Assembly: GCA_026168455.1 (NCBI GenBank) | Contig: CM047426.1 | Span: forward strand, 81,867,986 to 81,931,985 | Reading direction: 5' to 3' | From: Theocolax elegans | Lineage: Eukaryota; Arthropoda; Insecta; Hymenoptera; Cerocephalidae | Length of the DNA stretch: 64,000 nt | Shown: piece after piece, positions 50,121 through 63,420 of the stretch | How the letters are laid out: each line of letters starts with the position of its first letter | Numbering within the stretch: position 1 is the stretch's first letter | The notes under the pieces: generated by a model | Told to the model about the DNA's origin: nothing | The model's input: only the letters and a program-made list of their open reading frames with translations | The model's database searches: none | Position numbers and translations under genes: made by a program

Positions 50121-53100
50121 AATGAATGTTTCATGGATCATGACGGTTATTTCCATCGATTAAATTATTTATTTACGTAACTCTTTTTTATTATTTGACT
50201 TTACTCACATTTAGTTTAAATTTAAATTACTATGTACGTATATTTTTATAACGTAAGCTTATGTAATTAATTTGTTGAATAATCAGACATTCATTATTCT
50301 ATTCGTTAAAAGAAACATTATTATTTCATATTAAATTGATGATTAGAATTTTTATATATAAAAATAAATAACACGAAACGGGATTTAACTTAATTCACCT
50401 AGTTTAGGAACTCACACAGAATTCTGGTTCATACGAGATACATAACGCTTTGTGTTCTATTTGATTTATCCAATTGTAGCTAACTGCAATATCACGATAA
50501 CAATGCGACAAAGGAAATAAATCCAGTGGATTTACCTAATGCAAATATAAAAATATATTGAAATTCCGTTTATTATTATGATATTAATCAAAGGATATGC
50601 TGAATCTATTTTATTTTTACTGCGTTGCAGAAAAATAATTTTGCATTAAATACAAGCATAATCTACGCGAAAAGCTATATTTTTCAAATAATAATAAACA
50701 TGCACCTATTCTTACAATTCGAGGTTTTAGTAATTCGTTATTTTCCTTTATAATGCGTGCTGTATAGGTAAAGTAAACTTGGAAAAAACCATTTTCACGT
50801 TAACTATAATATGACCTAAAAACTAAATAAAACTAACATCGTTTAAGTTAGTAAACTAGTCTGGCCAAAGTATAGCAGGGAAGGAAAAAAGTAACTAAGG
50901 ATACCAAGAAATAATAAATTAATTTAACTCCTACGCAACTTCTCGTTCTTCCTTCTTTCATAAAATTCGTTATCTAGCTCAAGCGCGAGCTCTGGAATTA
51001 AAAGCTTCCACTGCTTTTCACCTTAAGAGCAGACTCACACGTACAACCACAGCAGGTCTACAAGAGCACGATGAAATTTCCTGCGTTTTGGTTGTCAGAA
51101 CTTAGACATTGGTATTGTTTAAACCAAATATCTCGTCAACAGAATTTAAATAGTTTATTCTAGTTTCCAGATGAATTTTATAATTTCGTGTAATTAAAGA
51201 CAAGTTTTTGCATATCAATTTAACATTAATTCCAAGAAGTATTATCTAAGAAATATTGAATTACGTTTAAGTGATCGTAGACAATATTTGTAATTATTCG
51301 ATTAATCAAGTGTTATTGTATAATTAACAATATATTCACGTAAATCCTAATTTAATGCTGCTTATCTTTCGTATATAAATTGAGTATTTAATAAGCGTTC
51401 GGAAATTTCAATAAAGTTTGTACTAAAAATTTCATAGAATGGTATTTAATCAATCATTTTCAATTTGCGGAAAAAGTACAAGAAAATATAAATGATAATT
51501 CATTTATTTATCAATAATTTACTTTGATAATCATAATAAATTTTAATTTATTATTCATATTAAATTAAATTAATTAGATTGTAATGCGTTTACACTGCAT
51601 GGGCTGAATAAATTAAAATGAGCGAATATAAACTTCACTTGTTTATGTATTCAATGTATAAAAACAGTTTTATTAATTAAAGTCATTTACGTGAAACCAA
51701 AATTTAACGTCAAAATACCATTACACTATATTCCATATTGATCTTAATTTTCTTTCTTTTTTAAATAAAATTAATGATAATTTTACATGAAATTTGTTGT
51801 TCAAATTTAGTATTCAAAAATCAGCTCCAAAAATGAAAAAGTTTATTCGTAAAATAACGTGACAACTAGAACGCACAACTGAAATAATTCATCACCGAAC
51901 ATTATCAAGCTGAATACATTTGGCAGTCGTGGGTTTTTTTGTTACCTCCGCTCTCCCTCTTTCTCCGTTTCCCTCAACTCTCGAAAAAGGTACGGCATTT
52001 TTGGGTTTACCACTGTATACGCATGTGACTGTATTATGTTTCGGATGCCGGACATTTATTATCGTCGTTCGGTCGTTCATCCTACCGTTTTTTTATCGTC
52101 GCTTCGTGCCAGTCGGTCGATCGCTCGATATTCAACCGAGCAAATATAACCCGTCCTCTCTCTCTCTCCCCCTCATATGTGTATGCGTGTATGTGGGTGT
52201 GTGTCTGTGCATGTATGTGTATTGGAATCCTGCGACAGTAAAAACCAAAAGTACCGCGGATGAGAGAGAAGGACAGAAAAGGGAAGCATCAGACGTAACA
52301 CAATGGATTATTATCCGCGAGTTCGCGAATACACGGGATGATTCGTTTCCAACGTTTTAAGAGTGGGTGTCCTCTCGAAAACAAAGTTTACATTTTATTG
52401 CGTCATTTTATTAATGCATGCGTTTTTCAATTAATTATATGTATAGATATTGCAATATATTAGATTCAAAAATAGTTTAATATAAGAAAATATGTCTTTG
52501 TACTTATGATTAAGTTAAACAAATTATACTGAATTGTATAAATTATATCTCAGAAGAAAGCAAAAGAAATGTATATTATATTAAATTTCAACAAATTTTA
52601 TTTCTGACTTTTGAATTATACATCAGTAATTTCAACGATAATATTATTATATTTTCAAAAGAAAATAGAAAATGAAAATTAAACCCTGAGGCCAGGTCAC
52701 CTAATTTCGCTTTTACGTCCTTTTACCATAGATAAATATAAAAAAAATAATAAAAGTTTGAACGAACGTTTGATGTTTTACGATAATGAACAACTAATCT
52801 TTTCTCTATCAAATATATTATTATAAAGAATCTGTAATTTTGAAAATGTATATAAAAATGTGATATTTTTCTTATTTACAACTAAACTATAGCACCTGTA
52901 TGCAAATCATTCGGATACAACTTATAATTATTTATTTCTATATATTAAGTATATACGTTAATTCTTAACACGTCTTTATTTTGATAAATAATGTATACAT
53001 AAATATCTATAGTTCTGTATAACCAGAGAATATTGTGTAAAAGCCAAGAAGAGTTTCTTCTGAATTAAATGAATATAAATTTAAAAAATTTTCAATCTTC

Positions 53101-56100
53101 TCTGCACTTTGAAGTACACGAGAAATCCAAAGAAGTGGTGAAATTAATATCTGTGCTTTTTATATCTCTGAAACATCTTCTTTAATTTATCTAATGCATT
53201 TATATATTTAAGGATAAGCGAATACAGGATTCAATATTTTTAGTGTTATAACTAAAAAGAATTCTTTTATTATCTCTTTTTAGTGTTCTTTTTATTCTAC
53301 AATAAATTAATCATAAGCTAAACGTAATAACGATTTAGTAAAAACACAAAAATTTAATAATTATATCTCTATACGGACTTTATATTTATAATAATTAAAG
53401 TAAAAGGTAATACGAAAACAATCTGAAACAAGTAACATCAGGGTCAAATAACTCGTAGCAAAGTTGTAATTTACAGCTGTCGTCTAATGGGACTAGGAGA
53501 GAATAAGGTTAATCAGAAAATGTCTTTGTTACAAATGTAGCTAGTATAAATGTTAATTCACCTTTCATACAAGCAAACATAAACTAGAAAACGTTTATAA
53601 AATAACTAAATTAAAATGTCTTTAATTTACCAAAGATATCGTAGCTAATACTAATTTTGTTTGATACTCAAAAAATTCGAAATATTAAAATAATTCTAAA
53701 TGAAAAGTCATTCTTGAGCAATAATTTAAGCAGTCTTTTCCTTAATCAAGGAGAAAGAGGGAGGTAACAGATGCAACCGCAGCAAAATCCCATTCAAAAA
53801 CTAGCATTTCGCGTCCTCTCTAATTTGGTAGCTCGAGGTTGACGCGCTTGGATATATCCCTCAAAATATTCAAGAGCAAACTCTAATTAGACACGATAAA
53901 TTTCTCCTGTCGCGCATCCGTCTGCGGCTCTCTTGAACGCCTAGCCACTTACGCGTATCTCAGCACCAATTTCGCCGCTAGCGCGATGTATGCGTCATTT
54001 GGCCGCATTACCGCTGCGCTCGCGCGCGTTCAGGAGAGAGAGAGAGAGAGACCAAGAGAGACCAAGAGAGACCAAGAGAGTGAGAGCATAATGGGCTCGA
54101 TTCATCGCGACCCAACCGAGCAATAACGACTTCTTTGTGCTTCGCGAGAATGGATCGATTAGACCTCCTGCGTACTTGCCTTTGATTCGACTATATACTG
54201 TACTTTATACGCTAGATGGTGATTGACCTGTACTCTTGTCGCGATGATGCTTCTGTTATTCTCATAAATATATACATATATATAGGTTATAGTTATTGAT
54301 CGCGACAAAGGTAGTTTAATTTACGAATTTGATAACACCTAATGAATTAATAGTTATAATTTACGAATGACATTCGATGTAATTTTGTCCTTTAATTTCT
54401 CCACTACACCTATTTTATGAACGTGAATATTTTTACAAATCCTATAATACACATTGCTAAAGAATATTATAAGTAATCGTATTTTATTTCAGTACTTTAA
54501 TAGTTTAACCCAATAATTATAATAAAACATATTTATTATTTTAGATAGAAATATAAACAATTTTATTTTAATAATAATACATTTAAAATTTGTTTGTTTT
54601 TTGTAAACAAATTAACTGATGTTGGTGTATGCATGATGCATTTAACTAGAAAGCGAGTTTGTCAAACTTTGAAGGATGATGATTGTATTGGGTGACAGAT
54701 TAGGATTTTCAAATAGCTAATTTGTATTAATTATTTTCAATATAATAAATAATAAAAATTGTATCATAATAGTATAAATAATAAATTCTTTACCTGTTTA
54801 TCAAATAATGCATTTAACTATAAATTTCTTTGCATAATATTCATAATATTCATTATTTGAACTGCGTTATATTATATGCATTCCTTCGTAAATTTAAAAA
54901 AAATATATAAACAAGTAAACTCCGAGTAGAAGTATCCATGAATCCCCGAAAACAATAGAGTGTATTTAAAAATATCCAAAACCTCGGGAATATTTCGATA
55001 CTCGTAAAATATGAAAGCCAAGCAAGGTAGGCCATTAAATCGCGTTCTTACCTTCACGCGAACGCGGGCATGTACGCCTGACTGCATTAAATTTCATATA
55101 TAAAATGACGCATCGCCTCGTGTCAAATTTCATTGCCCGAGTCCGCACGTTTAACGACCCGCATACTGAGCGCCCCGTCACGTACGGAAAAGGGTGCACG
55201 CCGATTGAAGCGCGCGTTTATTATTTAACCTTATTCAGAATCATCCTATCACTCTGTAGACGCTGTTTTACTCTAGTTTTATCCTATGCAGTGCATTTTA
55301 ATTGGTTTGATTGGCTTGGTTCAAAATAATAAAATATATACCGACAATAATTATATAGTATGTCAATTGAGCGTGTAACCTAAAACTCTGAGGATACGTC
55401 TATACGTTCAAGCGCATTACTATGTGCATAGACGCTCGGGCTATAAATCACGATCATTACGACTCTGCAGTTTGATCTCGTTAAATGTATCGCTTTTTTT
55501 TGGTGATTTATTCGACTTTTGGGTGTACGTTTTTTCCACGCGATACGAGATATTGACTGGTTGCACGTTTTTCGAGTTGTTTGCAGTTACACGGAAATTT
55601 TATCACGAGTCTCGAGTATCCAAAAGGAAAATAATTGATGTTAGTCGCTTTACGATAATAATTGGTAAGATACTGTATTACATATATTTTATATATAAAT
55701 ATTTATTGCAAAGACAATTTAAGCAAGACGTTCCATAGTAGTAATCAAAACATTCGCCAAACGTTTATTCAGCCAAAAATCATTTTTGCTATACGGTTAC
55801 TCCATCTCGTTTCGTAAACTCTGCTCGTTCAACACATTATTATATATATAGTTTTCCAAAATAACAAGGACATCTCAATATTTTATTACAAATGAAAAAC
55901 ATATTGAACTATTCGTTAAAAAAATACTTCCTTTATAAAGCTGGAAAACTCAATGAAAGAGAATTCCGCGTCTAAATAAAATTTAACAAAAGCAAATGAA
56001 ATTATTACCCTTTATAAAATTTTTATTAAATTGGCAGGAACGACGTATATAGATATACACGTGCGATAATAAAAATTTTATTTTCATATAAAATATTGCA

Positions 56101-58152
56101 CTCGAATGACCCAGTCGTATACATACATATTTCTCATAGTAGCATTTCCTCTTGTTTCCAAAAATACTTTCTTTTTTACGGAAGCCAAACTGAAGTAAAG
56201 ACTCCTAGAATTTCTAAATTGCTTTTCTACAGTAATCTGAGCAACACAAAGGCTATGTCACGATATTGAAAACACTTTTTTTTGCGTAACGCATGCTTTA
56301 ACAAAGGATCTTAGATGTTATTATTTTTATTCTCTAACATAGACTTTTATAGCGAGCCAAGTAAAGGGCACTTTTTTTACATAGGCGACGAGTTTTGCAT
56401 AATCAACAACTGTCGGCCCTATTAACTCTATTGTGCAAATTAAATTGTAAGACTAATTTTGGTGCATTAAAATACTGTCTTTTGTATATGTATACACATG
56501 AATTATTTATTTAAATGCAAGATTATTTATTATTCGATAGTAATGATGGTGTAAAGTTTAATGCGATTCTAAAGCCAAAACTTTCCGGTTTCGAAAACAG
56601 ATGCTGAATTTTGGTGTCAAATTTACCGAGGTCTGACACACAGCTACCCTAGTTACTGCTTATCCCCAAGTCCGAGTTCCTCGTCTCGCCTTGACTGACT
56701 TCGCTCTAAAGTCTTAAATAAAGTCGAGAATCCCGAACGGAGCGAGAAGTTTCTACCCAAGTCCAAAATCTCGACTGATGGTGGAAATTTCGCCTAAACT
56801 CAAAATTACTTACTATTTCGTTACTTTAAAACGAATATCGGTGATATTATCTAACTATCGCTTTGGAATATAAATTATACGTGTATTCGACCAAAAGTTT
56901 CGCTCATTTATGTTAAAAATTACATATTCCTATATATTAACCATACTTTACTTGTAAATGTATATAAAAATTTTGTATTTATTTATGTGTAGCCTTAAAA
57001 ACGTCATGCAAAATGTTTCGTGTTAAATTTACCGCTGAATGTCCGTATTATTTTTACGGAAAAATAATTTTAAATATGTGCGTAAATTTACATACTTATA
57101 TAAAATGTACATAAAATACTGGATATTCATATTTTACAAAAAAGTATAAACCATACGATAAAAATTGAAGTTTTAAGGGTTTTAACACCAAAAATGTATA
57201 CGTAGCTCGACCTTTTAAACCTTTACGTTCGATGAAAAAAGCGCCGTTCTTAAAGTTTTTTTAAATCTATACAGCTTTTAAAAATTGAAGTAAATTTATT
57301 ATTATATTTATTTATCCCCAAAATATATTTCATATACGAAGAAAAAAAACGAGGTCAGTATTAAAACATCGGTGCGCACGATTAAAATTCGTTGTTCAAA
57401 AATTTAACTTTTATGTACGCTCAATGTATATACATAAATGGTATAACAAACAAATTTAATATTTTTTAGTTAATTTCAATAAAAATGTGCACGAATCTAG
57501 CAATTAATAAACTTTAACATTTGATAAGTAGTTTCAGTAACTAATTCTGTATAAATAAAATGGTTAGACTTCTACGGAAAAGTATGTACTTTATATTTAA
57601 TTAAATAATAGCTTTTACTCGTGAGAAAGTTGATTTTTTATCCAACGACGCATAGATATTTTAAGGTTTACTTTTTAAGGAGTAATATTTATTATAAAAC
57701 AATTTTTGAGTAAATATATTGATTATTAAAACGTAGACTAAACGAAGTGAAAATATATTTAACTAAAATTAAGATATTTACTCCTTAAAGCTTCTTTATA
57801 CTTTATTTTAGAAATGTCCACAATCATCATTGTATTTTATTTTAAATTAATTTAGACAAATCGACATTGTCGACCATTATCCCTACAATTTAGTGGGTTA
57901 TACGTAAACGTACCTAAAATCCCAAAAATTTAAACGACAAATACATTAATTTCGTAGACATATATATCGTGTGAGTGTCGAACGAAAACAAATAGTACGT
58001 TCAAACAAGCAAGCACGACACCCCATGCTTTAACCCCGAACAACTAAATCGCCCTGTCGATAGCACCGAGACAAACCGTGATAAAAAGACACATAGAAAG
58101 ACACGCTCATACGCGCACAAACGCATGTAGCAAGGAGGAAAAAAGAATTTAC
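50121..58152. other. Non-coding stretch after the foldback element
   Basis: This 8-kb AT-rich stretch has GC-richer islands at about 51900-52370, 53740-54200, 55020-55240 and 56580-56800. The last contains two similar words (CCCAAGTCCGAG and CCCAAGTCCAAA) that may be the remnant of a repeat. No gene was recognised. Confidence 0.5.
54051..54080. repeat. 10-bp minisatellite, three units
   Basis: There are three perfect copies of ACCAAGAGAG directly after a GA microsatellite (54033-54050). Confidence 0.9.
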
Positions 58153-58180
58153 CATCGGTCAGATTAAATGGAGCAACGTC
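58153..58180 (-). CDS. Candidate Sema-1a microexon upstream of the SEMA domain
   Basis: This 28-nt minus-strand segment encodes DVAPFNLTD plus one base. Its donor (GATG followed by GTAAAT) is phase 1, exactly what the exon at 19064 needs, and the join would read DVAPFNLTDGAEDVFRFTGN. Class-1 semaphorins have a W..DV.P...G block at this point as I recall. The acceptor is ATATCAAG preceded by TTTCTCTTTAATTG, which is only moderate. An in-frame stop upstream with no ATG in between means it cannot be the first exon. The match may be chance because the exon is so short; it is tentative. Confidence 0.25.
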
Positions 58181-59021
58181 CTTGATATACCACACAATAG
58201 CAATTAAAGAGAAACGCGTGCGTCAATGTGGATTTTCAAAGGTACTACAATGCGCTTGAGATGCATAAAGCATGACCTTCGTTTTAGTCGTGTACACAAA
58301 CGAGCATCCTCATTGGTATTGTCTATGTAGGAAGAGTCGACGCATCCTCGAGGGTGTGAGACCTCCACTTTTGACTCTTTGCCTCTCTCGCATCCGCGGG
58401 AAAAGGGTCTCGGGTTTCTTTATTGTCGCGATATAAACAAAAGCGGTTTTCCTGCGCTCGCGCGTTGTTGATACGCGATATACGATGCGTCGGTTCTTTT
58501 ATTCTTCCTTTTCTCGCGTTTACATATAGTGGTATTTAAAAACGAGGTTCGCTTAAACTTGTCAAGATCCATGTAAAGTTATCTTTACTTTTATTTCTAC
58601 ATGTATATAAACGTTCACTTGATAATATTTAGATTAAATTTTTTTACATATCTTGAATTTTCTTTTAATAAATATAATATATTCATCCATTATTACTGGT
58701 AGTGTAGTATCAACCTTTAAGTACAATTTGACATTAGAAGCTAATATTTCAATTTTGGTATGTTCCAATAAATCAAGTCGTTTTTAAAAGTTACATTCTA
58801 TTGAAAAATAGTTAAAAATTGATTTTTTTATCTTATTTATTTATTTTTCTTCGATTAAACATAACTTTCGAGACGTTTGACATATTGTAGTGAACCAAAG
58901 TTAATATGAAGCTTTCGATTTGAGCTTTCATTTCGTTTTTGACTGGAGATTAAAAAAAAGTAATTATAAACGTATTATATGCTTTAATTTTTACCCGATT
59001 GTCTAATAAATAAACATTATT

Positions 59022-59034
59022 GGGGGGGGGGGGG
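59022..59034 (+). repeat. G13 homopolymer
   Basis: Thirteen consecutive G residues sit in strongly AT-rich DNA. Confidence 0.9.
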
Positions 59035-59843
59035 AGATATAACGATCAAAGTCCAAAAGTTGTTTAGAATTCCAGCTATTTCAAACGATGGAAAGTCCCT
59101 TTTATTCTAAATTGTTCGAAAAGGTCAAATAGCTTTATCTCTAGGCTCTGTTGGATGAAACCAAAAAACACAGATCATTTTATTTGAGCCAAAGTATCGT
59201 ATTCCACGGTCTCAATTAAATTCATTTCCTCCAAGTCAAGTACTCTCTTCGATAGTATCAATGTTCATTTGTGTAAAGATATTATTAACTCATAAATTTG
59301 GCAAACATTTTTTTTGAAAATGTTAACTAATCTCTTATTAAATTACTTAACTTGGTTACTTGGTTACTTAACATACATTTATAAATATAATTCAGATTAT
59401 TCGATCATGTTTGTGTAAATAAACGATTAAATATTTAATTATCTATTTACATACTTTTCAGTCATTGGCAATACCATAGAATATATTTTCTTTTGTTGTA
59501 TCCCTTTATTCAAAAATTATTATTTAATTTTATAAATATTTGCATGCCTGGAAGTAATTATGTTAAGTCGACGTATCTATATGTATATACCTAATACGCG
59601 AGAGTAACCAAACTTTGCGTCAACTATTACGAAGGTATAAAGTTATCTTGCTGTACATTATATAATTTCTCTAATCAAACGTAACTAAAGATTATTGGTA
59701 CACAAAATAATGATATTTGACTATAATTAATTAATAAATGCGTCAATATACAACGTGGAAAATATAAATTAAATTTCATTTAACGGTGTAATCCAAGCAT
59801 TATTCTCTCGTATTATTATTATTAAATTACGATCAGTTATATA

Positions 59844-59874
59844 GACACACACACACGCACACACACACACACAC
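59844..59874. repeat. CA microsatellite
   Basis: This is a run of AC dinucleotides with one GCAC interruption. Confidence 0.9.
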
Positions 59875-62247
59875 TTAATAATCAAATGTATGCATTGATT
59901 TTGGTAGATCGTATGTTAATTACTATATTATAATACAATATTCAATAATGAATCAATATAAATTATAAATAACTAGTAATTATTTATTAATTACTTTTAC
60001 TGCCACGTAAAAATAAGGAAAAATGAACTAGCGAAAAATAAAGTCTCAAAAAAGAGTGAACGATTACTTTGTCCTTGTATAGCCATGCACAGATAATCTA
60101 AGAGAAAGAAAGAAATTATTATAAAAGAATAAAGCGTCACAATCAAAACTCATTCATTAAAATGCCCATTAAATTCGCATGAAAAATAAAAAGTGTATAT
60201 ACTTATATATATATATATGTATGTATATATGTATATATATACAGATCGGGTCATCCAATTTTCCAATCAATTGTTTCCCGATCGATAATTCAATTAATTT
60301 TTTCCCTCCAACCGAATGGCACAAAAAGAAAGGGTCCTGCCGTTTGACGGCAACGAGCGAATATCGACGTTAATGAGACACTCGTCGACGAGACGCGGTG
60401 GTTATCACACGAAACGAGCGTCTTATCGAAAAGAGACGGAGATATATACCAAAAGAATAGGAGAAAGAGAGAGAAAGTGTCTCGAAGAAAGACGAGTCTG
60501 TTTGTTTGCGTGGCCGCTGTGGAAATTGCGAAAATGTCACGGCTTGGGCGATTTTATATAAATATATATATATGTATACGCCAGTACGATAAAAACCAAG
60601 ACGTTGATGGACGCGCAAATAATATTTCGGGATAATTAATGTTCTCGGAGGCTTCTTTTGCGCGTCTTGCGCATACTTCTCTTCTATTTTAAATGAGGAG
60701 AAGATCGAGGGAAGGTTTGGGGATGGGAAGGGGCTTGTTAATTGTCAAGAGCCTCTCTGAATGTTTCTGACGATTGCGCGTCTCCCTCCTTCTGTCCATA
60801 CGCTTCTAAAGTTTCTTTTGTAAGATTGTAACCAACTATTTCGTTAATTTTACTTTCTTTTTCCCGTAATTTCAGATATTCTCCTTGTTTATTATTTTAA
60901 TGTCGTTTTATTAAAATTTAACAACCACGTGTAACAACAAATTAAATCAATACTAGGAATAGAGATGTAAGTGTAATGCACATTCGATTATCTAAACGGA
61001 AGGACGTGTAACAAACAATATTCAAGTAGGCTGCGTAATAAACGACCCATAAAATTTATTTGCATAAGAATTCCCCATGAACGCGAGAAAAAGTAACAGA
61101 AACGAAATAAATGGTTGATACTCAACAATACGTGCTACACAAGGTATAAATATATACAAAGGCTCCAGCAACGAGCCGCAACGGCGACAAAAAGCCCAGC
61201 GTGTCGTTTTAATTTTAAATTCATCCAAAAATCTACGTGGGCGCGAAGGAGAGAAAGGAGAAAGGGTGTGAGATGCTGAGGTACATGGCTGGCTTTGCTC
61301 TTTTATTAGTCTACTCCGAGCGACCGAGTCGTTCGTGCGTAGGTGGAACAGGTAAATAAAGGGGAAAACGAAGAGGACCAAAGATATACTTTTTGATGAA
61401 AAAAAAGATAGGATGAGGTAACACGAAGTTACGTACATCATATTGATGAATGTTTGGGTATGTGTTATTTATGCCTACGCCTTGTTACTTGGAAATTTGA
61501 TTATAAGGCACGCACTGCCGAATAACCAGACGCCAAAATTTGTTCGGGATTTCTATTGCTTTTTTAACCAATAATTGTTGATTGTGTTAATAATAACGGG
61601 ACAAATGCATTGAACACTGTGTGTAAAAATGTAAAATAAAAAATTTTTACTCAGAAGAATTTTTGTATTAAAAATACGATATATTTATGAATTCAGTATA
61701 GGATATAAATTTGTAAATAATAGAAAATTTCATTTCAATATTTCACGTTAAAATATTTAAAAATTATTATAAAAAAATGTAAGATATTAAAGACATCTCA
61801 AAATTTACGTTTTTTTGTTCAAAGGACACGAAGCAGTAAGAAAGTTTTTCCAATAATTCCTTTCTCATAATACAACGTCACTTCCTTTTACTCCACTATA
61901 AATAAAAGAAGAAATGAGAAAGAAGAAAAGTTGAACGTGAAAAAAAGAGTGTACAAAGAATGAAAAATGTTAACTTTTAAGAGAATAGGAGGTAATTCTT
62001 TGTTGTTCAAGCGGTTTTGGGTAGAGTTCGATATCTCGTTTTTATACGACACCAACAGTTTGTTACGTTTCGTAATGATACATTTATAATATACGTTATA
62101 TAATTGAAATTTCGATCAGCACAATACTTACTTTTATAGTGAAAAAATTTTATCTTAAGAAAATAACAAATGTAATAATCTAAATGTCATAGTAGATATT
62201 GTACACCATGTTTCACTAACAAATTTTGATAGTTATATGAAATGTAA

Positions 62248-62739
62248 ATTAAGTTAACTCCATTGTGTCAATGTTTGTTTTGCAACTACGATGGAAGTTC
62301 GAGTTACACCATCTCTATTCTACATATAGAAAATAAAATTTGTTTATCAACTAACTTTATTATATATATATATCTTGTACGAGAGTCATTACATCCAATT
62401 GACGACTATCGATTTTTGTTAAAATTAAGATATTCATTTTTTTTTTATTTTGATGTACAAATTAATTCTTACTTGCAGGAACTACACTCATTTGTATTTT
62501 TTTATATAAGGGATATATATGCCTTTCATAGTACATTCCTATTATTTAACAGGACAAGTCTGTTTAATTATAGAGTAATCATTAATCACCGAACATTTGA
62601 AAATAATAATTCCTTTATAGAAGGAATTTATTTTGTGAAAAATAGACACGATACAATTTTAAGTGAAAATAAATTTATGATCAATAGATTTTCCTTTTTC
62701 TTTACAAAGTATACAATTAAACGGATGAAGTTATTTTAA
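62248..62739 (+). other. Unexplained 164-codon open frame without ATG start
   Basis: The frame is open from just after TAA at 62245 to TAA at 62737, with the first ATG only in its last quarter. In DNA this AT-rich, a stop would be expected roughly every 11-12 codons, so its length is unusual. The translation is rich in Phe, Ile, Tyr and Asn and has no motif I recognise. It could be an exon, a remnant of a mobile-element protein or chance. No splice sites could be assigned. Confidence 0.25.
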
Positions 62740-62742
62740 CTT

Positions 62743-62790
62743 TAATAGAGTTAAATTTAATTCTAATTAGAGTTAGATTTAACTCTATTA
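62743..62790. repeat. Perfect 14-bp inverted repeat
   Basis: TAATAGAGTTAAAT (62743-62756) and its reverse complement (62777-62790) form a hairpin with a 20-base loop, directly after the open frame ending at 62739. It is followed by a second palindrome, GAGTTAAAGTTAACTC. Confidence 0.85.
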
Positions 62791-63184
62791 GAGTTAAAGT
62801 TAACTCCACCTGTTTAAGCGTGTAACTTCAAGAATTTATAAAATTACAAAAATAAGTTTTGTAAGAATTTTGATTATGTTAGTGTTTTTTTCTTGTAAGT
62901 ATTACATTTCCGTAAACGCGCGTAAAACATACATATCTCTTACAAATGTAATAACTTGAACAATTACATTAAAATATACTGTTCTGGACAGGTATACGAA
63001 GGGTATACCGAGTGCCCATTTCCTTTTAGGAAGTAAGGATCGATCGGTATCGATATAAACACGGCTCGTCAAACATCTCCATCGATGCCGCAAGGTACTT
63101 TCTTCATATCCGTAGCTATGTGTGTGCGTGCGATATGTGTGTGTTGTGCACATACATACTGTACGCACAGGTCCTAAAAGGCAG

Positions 63185-63420
63185 TGGTGCGGGGGGCGCG
63201 CGCGCGCGCAGCTGCACGACGCATCGATCGGCAGCGCTCACGTCAAAGTGTAATGCGGGCTAATGCACGAGGGGCGGCTGCACGTGCGCTAATGCAGCCT
63301 TCCTGAATTAAAGAGTCGATAAGCCCTATCGGAGTCGCGCTACCCTCCGGACCGGCGCGCCGGTAGATACAGAGACCGAGCGACCGAGCTACCGAGCGAG
63401 AGAGACAGAGAGGAAAGAGG
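63185..63420. promoter_or_regulatory. CpG-rich island with repeated GCTAATGCA words
   Basis: This GC-rich block stands in an AT-rich setting and contains (CG)n, E-box words CAGCTG and CACGTG, and GCTAATGCA twice within about 50 bases (near 63258 and 63288). This suggests an enhancer or promoter; it lies upstream of Sema-1a relative to its transcription. There is no direct proof of function. Confidence 0.3.
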
